Positions 1 to 4,660 of a stretch of DNA of 6,967 nt are shown piece after piece. The DNA lies in the NCBI GenBank assembly GCA_905214615.1, contig CAJMMX010000079.1:1-6967 (forward strand). The letters are read 5' to 3'. The notes beneath the pieces were generated by a model. It saw nothing but the letters and a program-made list of their open reading frames with translations, searched no databases and had not been told where the DNA came from. A program made the translations under genes and the position numbers. Every line of letters starts with the position of its first letter. Positions within the stretch are counted from its first letter, which is position 1. This DNA is from an uncultured bacterium. GTDB taxonomy: Bacteria; Actinomycetota; Coriobacteriia; Coriobacteriales; Coriobacteriaceae.

Positions 1-66
1 GGCCAGCCCGTGGGAGGCCAGGGCGCCGCTGACCGGTGGACGGCACCGAGCCGTCGCAAGACTTGA
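1..66 (+). other. Possible 3' end of an upstream gene (unidentified)
   Basis: Frame 1 is open from the window edge to a TGA at 64-66, coding 21 residues that end in a basic tail (WTAPSRRKT). The stop sits immediately before the intrinsic terminator at 71-100, which is where the end of a coding region would be expected. I do not recognise the protein, and 21 open codons in GC-rich DNA are weak evidence. The same stretch contains a perfect 6-bp hairpin (39-44 with 50-55, loop ACCGA), so it could instead be the 3' part of a structured RNA. I see no match to the ends of tmRNA, RNase P RNA or SRP RNA that I know. Confidence 0.25.
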
Positions 67-100
67 AGAAGGGGGAGGCCTCGCGGCCTCCCCCTTTTTT
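65..100 (+). terminator. Rho-independent terminator of the upstream transcript
   Basis: A perfect 10-bp GC-rich stem pairs 71-80 (GGGGGAGGCC) with 85-94 (GGCCTCCCCC) around the tetraloop TCGC and is followed by six T residues (95-100). The A/G-rich bases 65-70 can pair with the T tract and lengthen the stem. This is a textbook intrinsic terminator for + strand transcription. It separates whatever lies upstream from the acpS operon. The opposite strand lacks a clean U tract (it reads TTCTTCAAG), so it is probably not an efficient bidirectional terminator. Confidence 0.93.
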
Positions 101-148
101 GCGTTTAAAGCCTGATCTAACAAACTCGCTGTGTTTTATGACCCTCGT

Positions 149-178
149 TTGTCGCATCTTCCGTTAACGGGCTACAAT
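149..178 (+). promoter_or_regulatory. Candidate sigma-70-type promoter for the acpS operon
   Basis: A good -10 element, TACAAT, lies at 173-178 (5 of 6 to TATAAT). A weaker -35, TTGTCG, lies at 149-154 (4 of 6 to TTGACA), with an 18-bp spacer. Transcription would start near 185, giving a leader of about 20 nt before the acpS start at 208. The segment 101-195 is visibly more AT-rich than its flanks and follows the terminator, as expected for a promoter region. The assignment rests on consensus matching only. Confidence 0.6.
161..170. promoter_or_regulatory. 10-bp perfect palindrome in the promoter spacer (possible operator)
   Basis: CCGTTAACGG is identical to its own reverse complement and lies between the proposed -35 and -10 boxes, ending 2 bp before the -10. 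A dimeric regulator bound here would block RNA polymerase. Symmetry does not extend beyond the 10 bp, and I do not recognise it as a known operator. A perfect 10-mer palindrome has a non-negligible chance of appearing in a gap of this size. Confidence 0.25.
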
Positions 179-197
179 AACTTAGTCTGTGCAATAT

Positions 198-205
198 GGA
201 GGTGA
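198..205 (+). promoter_or_regulatory. Shine-Dalgarno site that decides the acpS start
   Basis: GGAGGTGA is a near-perfect complement of the 16S 3' end. It lies 5 nt (counting from GGAGG) before the ATG at 208. The in-frame ATG at 196 overlaps this site and has no purine-rich box of its own upstream, so 208 is the likely start and 196 is not. Confidence 0.85.
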
Positions 206-207
206 AC

Positions 208-747
208 ATGGCTGAAGCTGGTATCGGCGTTGATATCGTCGAGATTTCCCGCATGAAATCAATCCTTGAAAAGACGCCGTCGTTTGCTCGGCGTGTGTTT
301 ACCGAAGAAGAGTGCGCATATTGCGACGCTTCATCGCGTCCTGCAGCGCACTATGCGAGCCGTTTTGCTTCTCGTGAAGCGGTTCTCAAGGCTCTTGGTA
401 CGGGCTTTAGCCAGGGCGTCGGCCGCAAAGACGTCTCGGTAACGCGTGATAAGCTCGGAAAGCCTAAAGCAGTGCTTTCGGGTCGAGCGCTCGAGATTGC
501 TCAAGAGTTGGGTGTCATTGAAGTTGCGCTTTCCATTACCTTGACGGGTGATTTGGCCGTAGCCAATGCCATTGCGATCACCGAGGATGCTCGACCCAAG
601 CCTAAGGAAGAAAAGGTGAGCACCAAGGAACGCGTTGCACAAACATTTAAAGAGGCTCGCTCGGTTTTAGATGAGCTTGAGCAACTGCAAAATTCAGCTT
701 TGACGGAGCATCAGGGCGATGCTTCGCAAGATACGCTAGGAGCATAG
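208..747 (+). CDS. acpS: Holo-[acyl-carrier-protein] synthase with a C-terminal extension
   Basis: AcpS transfers 4'-phosphopantetheine from CoA to a serine of apo-ACP, giving holo-ACP for fatty acid synthesis in the cytoplasm. Numbered from the ATG at 208, the protein has 179 residues. The N-terminal GIGVDIVEI motif (5-13) carries the Mg-binding Asp9. The FASREAVLKALGTG block (53-66) carries Glu57, the second metal ligand. DKLGKPKAVLSG (81-92) is the usual substrate-site strand. The late SIT-LTGDLAVA stretch resembles E. coli AcpS (VTLADERHYACA) more than the Ser-His form of many homologues. The family is usually near 120-130 residues, so roughly 126-179 is an added, Lys/Glu-rich, probably helical tail. 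The gene opens the operon, and its TAG abuts the nnr ATG, implying translational coupling. The core assignment is firm; the role of the tail is unknown. Confidence 0.93.
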   Translation: MAEAGIGVDIVEISRMKSILEKTPSFARRVFTEEECAYCDASSRPAAHYASRFASREAVLKALGTGFSQGVGRKDVSVTRDKLGKPKAVLSGRALEIAQELGVIEVALSITLTGDLAVANAIAITEDARPKPKEEKVSTKERVAQTFKEARSVLDELEQLQNSALTEHQGDASQDTLGA

Positions 748-2364
748 ATGAAACCGGTTTTGAGTACCGAGGAAGTCGTTCGCCTCGAGGATATTATCGA
801 ACGCGAAGGAACTTCGAAGGCCGAGCTTATGGAGTTAGCGGGTGAGTTTGCCGCCAACGAGGTCTTGAAGCTCAATCCCGATCGGGTTCTCGTTCTGGTC
901 GGTTTTGGTAATAATGGCGGCGACGGTTGGGTTGCCGCCGATATCCTGAGCCACAAGGGTGTGGACGTGGATATCGTTTCTCCGGTTGAGCCGGATGAGA
1001 TTCCTGCTGCTTTGGCACGTCATGTTGCTCGTCGAACTGCCGGCCGCGATGTGCACGTTTGCGTCGGTCCCTCGCGTGACGAACTCGAGGTTTTGATCGA
1101 TAAGGCGGATGTTGTTGTCGATGCAATTTTTGGTACCGGTTTCCACGGGAATCTGCGTGCGCCGTTCTCCATTTGGATTCCTACGGTCAATGAATGCGCC
1201 GATTGTGTCGTATCCATTGATGTCCCCTCGGGCCTGAATGCCGAGACGGGCGTTGTTGATGACGACTGCATTCGTGCCGAGCGCACGGTGACGATGATTG
1301 CGCCCAAGATTGGTCTGTATAGCGCTGATGGCCCTGAGTATGCTGGCGATTTGATCTGCGGCAATCTTTACGACCGTCTTGACGAAGTCATCGATGATGT
1401 TGACCACGCCGCCGAGATTGTCGAGCCCGGTGACTTAGTTGATTACTTTGCTCCGCTACCATCGAATATCGATAAGTATTCCCGTGGCTCTGTGCTTATT
1501 GTCGCCGGATCGGCGCAATATCCTGGTGCTGCCATTATGGCGGCCAAGTCTGCAGCTCGCGCGGGTGCTGGTTACGTGGCGGTCGCGGCTCCTGATGCCT
1601 GCGCCAATCTTATTCGCATGGCACTTCCTTCGATTCCCGTCTTTGCTATTCCGTCTGATTCCCGCGGCTCCTTTGGCGCCGCTGCGCGCATGACGGTGTG
1701 CGAGATCGCAAAGAAGTACAGCTGCGTGCTGTGCGGTCCCGGTATGACGACGTCTGCTGGCGCTATGCAGGTGGTTTCGGGCTTGCTCGAGCTTGATGTA
1801 CCGCTAATTTTGGACGCCGATGCACTCAACTGCCTTGCTAAGATTGCCATTGACGGTATTGATAGTAACCCCGAGATGTATCGTCGTGAGCAGCCGTTGG
1901 TTATGACGCCGCACTATCGTGAGCTTTCGCGTTTGGTTGCCGGTGACGAGGTGAACGACCTTGGTACCGCGATTGCAGCTGCGCAGAAGGTTGTCTGGGC
2001 TGCAGGCTCCGACAATCTGGTGGTCATAGCCAAGGGGCCGACGACGGCTATCTGTGGCGTTGAGCGCGTGCTGCTGCCACTCTCGGGTCCGGCTTCTCTG
2101 GCAACTGCCGGTTCTGGTGATGTTCTCGCGGGTATTTTGGCCGGCACGCTTGCCACCATGCGCGACGAGATGGATCGTTGGGAGCTGCTGTATTCGTACG
2201 CCGTCGCACTTCACAGCTACGCCGGTTTTGCCGCGGCGACGGAGTATGGTGAGAAGAGCGTTATCGCGACCGATCTTATCGACTTGATCGGTCCTGCCAT
2301 GGAGCTGGCGGCAAAGGATGCGCTCGAAGATCTGGGAATCATGGACGAAGGGTCGGATGACTAA
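748..2364 (+). CDS. nnr: Bifunctional NAD(P)H-hydrate epimerase / ADP-dependent NAD(P)H-hydrate dehydratase
   Basis: This is a metabolite-repair enzyme. The N-terminal YjeF domain interconverts R- and S-NAD(P)HX, and the C-terminal ribokinase-like domain dehydrates S-NAD(P)HX back to NAD(P)H using ADP. The 538 residues match the usual fused length. Epimerase signatures are GFGNNGGDG (52-60), VDAIFGTG (124-131, Asp125) and SIDVPSGLNAETG (156-168). The dehydratase half begins near 240 and shows YSRGSVLIVAGS (244-255), LDADALN (355-361), TPHYREL (387-393), VIAKGP (426-431) and the catalytic AGSGDVLAG (454-462, Asp458). The canonical TPHPGE appears as TPHYRE and GTGD as GSGD, both conservative for this family. 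An AGGAG box at 738-742, inside the acpS end, supports the ATG at 748, which directly follows the acpS stop. Acyl carrier synthase beside Nnr is a common bacterial neighbourhood. Confidence 0.96.
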   Translation: MKPVLSTEEVVRLEDIIEREGTSKAELMELAGEFAANEVLKLNPDRVLVLVGFGNNGGDGWVAADILSHKGVDVDIVSPVEPDEIPAALARHVARRTAGRDVHVCVGPSRDELEVLIDKADVVVDAIFGTGFHGNLRAPFSIWIPTVNECADCVVSIDVPSGLNAETGVVDDDCIRAERTVTMIAPKIGLYSADGPEYAGDLICGNLYDRLDEVIDDVDHAAEIVEPGDLVDYFAPLPSNIDKYSRGSVLIVAGSAQYPGAAIMAAKSAARAGAGYVAVAAPDACANLIRMALPSIPVFAIPSDSRGSFGAAARMTVCEIAKKYSCVLCGPGMTTSAGAMQVVSGLLELDVPLILDADALNCLAKIAIDGIDSNPEMYRREQPLVMTPHYRELSRLVAGDEVNDLGTAIAAAQKVVWAAGSDNLVVIAKGPTTAICGVERVLLPLSGPASLATAGSGDVLAGILAGTLATMRDEMDRWELLYSYAVALHSYAGFAAATEYGEKSVIATDLIDLIGPAMELAAKDALEDLGIMDEGSDD

Positions 2365-2366
2365 TC

Positions 2367-3512
2367 ATGAATAAAGCCGATTTGACGCGCTGGTCCTGGG
2401 TCGAGATCGACCGCGGGGCGCTCCGTCGCAACACGAGAGCCTATAAGAACTTGTTGAATCCGCGTCAGCGCTTGTGCTGCGTGGTCAAGGCCGATGCTTA
2501 TGGTCATGGAGCTGTTGAGTGCGCTAAGATCATGTATTCGGCTGGTGCCGACATGTTTGCCGTGGCGACGGTCAACGAGGGCGTTGGGCTCCGTCAGGGC
2601 GGAATTACTAAGCCCATCCTGATTCTAAGCGAGCCGCCTATCGAGGCTATTCCTGCATTGCTCGAGTTCGATATCATGCCCTCGGTCTATACGTCCGATT
2701 TTGCTCTCGCGTATGGCGAATGCGCCGTCGCGGCAGGCAAGGTGGGCAAGTACCATCTAGCCATCGAGACGGGCATGAACCGCATCGGTGTTCACTACAC
2801 GCAGGTGCTCGACTTTGTTCGTGGTATTAGCTTCCATCGCGGTATCCAGTGTGATGGCGTCTTTACGCACTTCGCCACGGCCGATGAACCTTCGGGTTGG
2901 GACTACAAACTGCAGTGCCAACGCTTTACCGAGGCCGTTCAGGCCATTAAGGACGCGGGTTTTGAGTGCGGTATCGTGCACTGCGCCAACACGCCGTCCT
3001 CGATGCTCGATTCCTCGATGCATTTTGATATGATTCGCGCCGGCGTTGGCTTGTATGGCATGCAACCATGCGAGCTGAGTGGTCGCGTGATGCAGCTTGA
3101 TCCCGTCATGAGCGTCCACGCGCGTGTGACGCGCGTGGCGCATCCTGCGATGGGCGAGGGCGTGGGCTACGGCTTTACCTACCGCGTACCGCGCACGCGC
3201 GTTCAGATCTGCACCCTTCCGATCGGTTATGCCGATGGCCTTTCGCGTACGCTTTCCAATCGTATGGACGTGCTGTATCGCGGCGAGCGTGTGCGTCAGG
3301 TGGGCAATATCTGCATGGACCAGTTTATGGTCGCCATTCAGTCCAACCCGGCGCATGAGATTCCCGAGGCCGAGTATGGTGACGAGATGATCATTGTCGG
3401 CCGCGATGGAGATGCCGAGATTACCATGGACGAGATGGCGCGCCTACGCGGCACGATTAACTACGAGGTCGCTTGCGGCTTTGGTATGCGTCTCGACAAG
3501 GTCTACGTGTAG
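2367..3512 (+). CDS. alr: Alanine racemase (PLP-dependent, fold type III)
   Basis: Alr interconverts L- and D-alanine and supplies D-Ala for peptidoglycan. The 381-residue length is typical. The PLP-attachment motif is VVKADAYGHGA (39-49), with Lys41 as the Schiff-base lysine. FDMIRAGVGLYG (220-231) holds the Arg224 that contacts the PLP ring nitrogen. GYGFTYR (267-273) carries Tyr268, the likely catalytic tyrosine of the opposing subunit, and GNICMDQF (313-320) is the conserved C-terminal domain motif. HLAIETGMNRIG (130-141) corresponds to the usual LK(V/M)DTGMGRLG. The lysine that is carbamylated in the Geobacillus enzyme is replaced by Ala132 and the Asp by Glu134, while the substrate-binding Arg139 is kept. 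The start lies 2 nt after the nnr stop with only a weak Shine-Dalgarno (GGATGA, 2355-2360), so translation is probably coupled to nnr. Confidence 0.96.
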   Translation: MNKADLTRWSWVEIDRGALRRNTRAYKNLLNPRQRLCCVVKADAYGHGAVECAKIMYSAGADMFAVATVNEGVGLRQGGITKPILILSEPPIEAIPALLEFDIMPSVYTSDFALAYGECAVAAGKVGKYHLAIETGMNRIGVHYTQVLDFVRGISFHRGIQCDGVFTHFATADEPSGWDYKLQCQRFTEAVQAIKDAGFECGIVHCANTPSSMLDSSMHFDMIRAGVGLYGMQPCELSGRVMQLDPVMSVHARVTRVAHPAMGEGVGYGFTYRVPRTRVQICTLPIGYADGLSRTLSNRMDVLYRGERVRQVGNICMDQFMVAIQSNPAHEIPEAEYGDEMIIVGRDGDAEITMDEMARLRGTINYEVACGFGMRLDKVYV

Positions 3513-3515
3513 GAG
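3511..3515 (+). promoter_or_regulatory. Shine-Dalgarno site that decides the udg start
   Basis: AGGAG overlaps the alr TAG stop and sits 5 nt before the ATG at 3521. The same reading frame is open upstream to an ATG at 3473 inside alr. That start would add 16 residues (MRLWYASRQ...) that lie wholly within alr and do not resemble the family, so 3521 is preferred. The ATG at 3530 is too far from the box. Confidence 0.8.
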
Positions 3516-3520
3516 TCGCT

Positions 3521-4141
3521 ATGGGCGTCATGCACATTCCCGGCCATAGCCATCAGGCGCCGCGTGAGGTCGCACTCGAGGAGATCGAGGCCGTTCTGGG
3601 CGATTGTCACCTTTGCCAGCTTTACCAGTCGCGCCACAACATCGTGTTTGGCGTGGGAAACCCCCGCGCTCGCGTGATGTTTATTGGCGAGGCGCCGGGC
3701 CGTAATGAGGATTTGCAGGGCGAGCCCTTTGTGGGGGCGGCAGGCGAGGACCTCAACGGCATTTTGTCGCTGGCGGGGCTCAAACGCGAAGACGTCTACA
3801 TTGCCAACGTGCTTAAGTGCCGCCCGCCGGGAAACCGCAATCCGCGCCCCGAGGAAGTGCTGGCTTGCTCACCGTTTTTGCGCGAGCAGATTCGAAGCAT
3901 CTGGCCCGATATTATCGTGACGCTCGGCAACCCCGCGACGCACTTTGTGCTTAAGACCGAGATTGGCATTACTAAGCTGCGCGGCAGGTTCCACCAGATG
4001 GGGCATTTTGTAGTAATGCCCACTTTCCATCCGGCAGCAGCGCTACGCAATCCGGCATGGCAGGAGCTGCTGGAGGAAGACTTTAAGATGCTGGGCGACT
4101 ATCTGGAGCGACATCCCGCGCCAGAGGACGCCTCGGAATAA
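3521..4141 (+). CDS. Family 4 uracil-DNA glycosylase with a 4Fe-4S cluster
   Basis: This enzyme excises uracil from DNA after cytosine deamination or dUTP incorporation, starting base-excision repair. From the ATG at 3521 it has 206 residues, normal for the family. It contains exactly four cysteines, Cys29 and Cys32 (CHLC), Cys100 and Cys116, in the pattern that ligates the 4Fe-4S cluster of family 4 enzymes. Motif 1 is GEAPGRNEDLQGEPFVGAAG (57-76), with Phe70 expected to stack on uracil. NVLKCRPPGNRNP (97-109) provides the conserved Asn and the third Cys. TLGNPAT (134-140) and the motif 2 segment PTFHPAAALRNP (167-178, His170) follow. Family 1 Ung motifs are absent. It sits 8 nt after alr and 12 nt before tsaE, in the same apparent operon, although it has no obvious functional link to either neighbour. 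No gene symbol is assigned because usage varies for family 4. Confidence 0.94.
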   Translation: MGVMHIPGHSHQAPREVALEEIEAVLGDCHLCQLYQSRHNIVFGVGNPRARVMFIGEAPGRNEDLQGEPFVGAAGEDLNGILSLAGLKREDVYIANVLKCRPPGNRNPRPEEVLACSPFLREQIRSIWPDIIVTLGNPATHFVLKTEIGITKLRGRFHQMGHFVVMPTFHPAAALRNPAWQELLEEDFKMLGDYLERHPAPEDASE

Positions 4142-4153
4142 TAAGGAGCGTAT

Positions 4154-4660
4154 ATGTCCCTGGAGCGCCTGGGGGTAGGCACTTACAAAACGGCTAGTGC
4201 TGCCGATACGGAGTACTTTGGCGAGCTAATTGCACCGTGCCTTGAGGACGGCGATGTGCTCATCCTGACCGGTGGCCTGGGAGTGGGCAAAACTCACTTT
4301 ACCAAGGGCGTCTCGCGCGGGCTGGGCGATGGGCATATGGTTACGAGCCCTACGTTTGCGCTCATGGCCGTTCACGATCAAGGTCGTATTCCGCTGTTTC
4401 ACTTTGATCTATACCGCCTGGAGCATGCCTACGAGCTCGAGGATACGGGCATTTTCGATGTGCTGGGCTATGAGGGTGCTTGCCTGCTGGAATGGGGCGA
4501 ACAATTCCAGGACGAGCTGACGGATGAGTATCTTTCGGTGACGCTCAAGCGTGATGAGGGCGACAGCGATGTGCGAACGATAACGCTCGAGGCGCACGGT
4601 GACCGCGCAATGGAGCTTTCCCATTTGATTGATAAGGCTGTACAAGATGAGCTTGCATAA
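4154..4660 (+). CDS. tsaE: tRNA t6A37 biosynthesis ATPase TsaE
   Basis: TsaE is the small P-loop ATPase that binds the TsaB-TsaD dimer and is needed for repeated cycles of threonylcarbamoyl transfer to A37 of ANN-decoding tRNAs. The 168 residues are typical. The Walker A motif is GGLGVGKT (40-47, Lys46, Thr47). SPTFAL (65-70) is the conserved switch-like segment, HFDLYRL (83-89) carries the acidic Asp85, and LLEWGE (111-116) is the C-terminal signature with Glu113 and Trp114. An AAGGAG box at 4143-4148 is 5 nt before the ATG. The last 14 nt overlap the start of the TsaB-RimI-TsaD frame, so its physical partner is translated immediately downstream, probably by coupled re-initiation. Confidence 0.96.
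   Translation: MSLERLGVGTYKTASAADTEYFGELIAPCLEDGDVLILTGGLGVGKTHFTKGVSRGLGDGHMVTSPTFALMAVHDQGRIPLFHFDLYRLEHAYELEDTGIFDVLGYEGACLLEWGEQFQDELTDEYLSVTLKRDEGDSDVRTITLEAHGDRAMELSHLIDKAVQDELA

Noticed and set aside
120..152. Inverted repeat ACAAAC (120-125) / GTTTGT (147-152) upstream of acpS
   Set aside because: Only six base pairs match across a 21-nt gap in AT-richer sequence. This is expected by chance and too weak to call an operator or hairpin.
196..207. Upstream ATG at 196 as the acpS start
   Set aside because: It overlaps the strong Shine-Dalgarno that serves the ATG at 208, and the extra residues MEVN are not part of the AcpS fold.
208..747. AcpS suspected to be defective because the Ser-His motif near its C-terminal strand is absent
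   Set aside because: E. coli AcpS also has Thr-Leu at this place (VTLADERHYACA), and the metal-binding Asp9 and Glu57 are present, so activity is likely retained.
835..1407. Open - strand frame opposite nnr, with others at 1804-2214 (nnr) and 2757-3356 (alr)
   Set aside because: These are in the same register relationship to a well-supported sense gene, with no family motifs. They are explained by avoidance of TTA, CTA and TCA codons.
3473..3520. Upstream ATG at 3473 as the udg start
   Set aside because: It would place 16 residues inside the conserved end of alr with no Shine-Dalgarno of its own. The ATG at 3521 has a well-spaced AGGAG.
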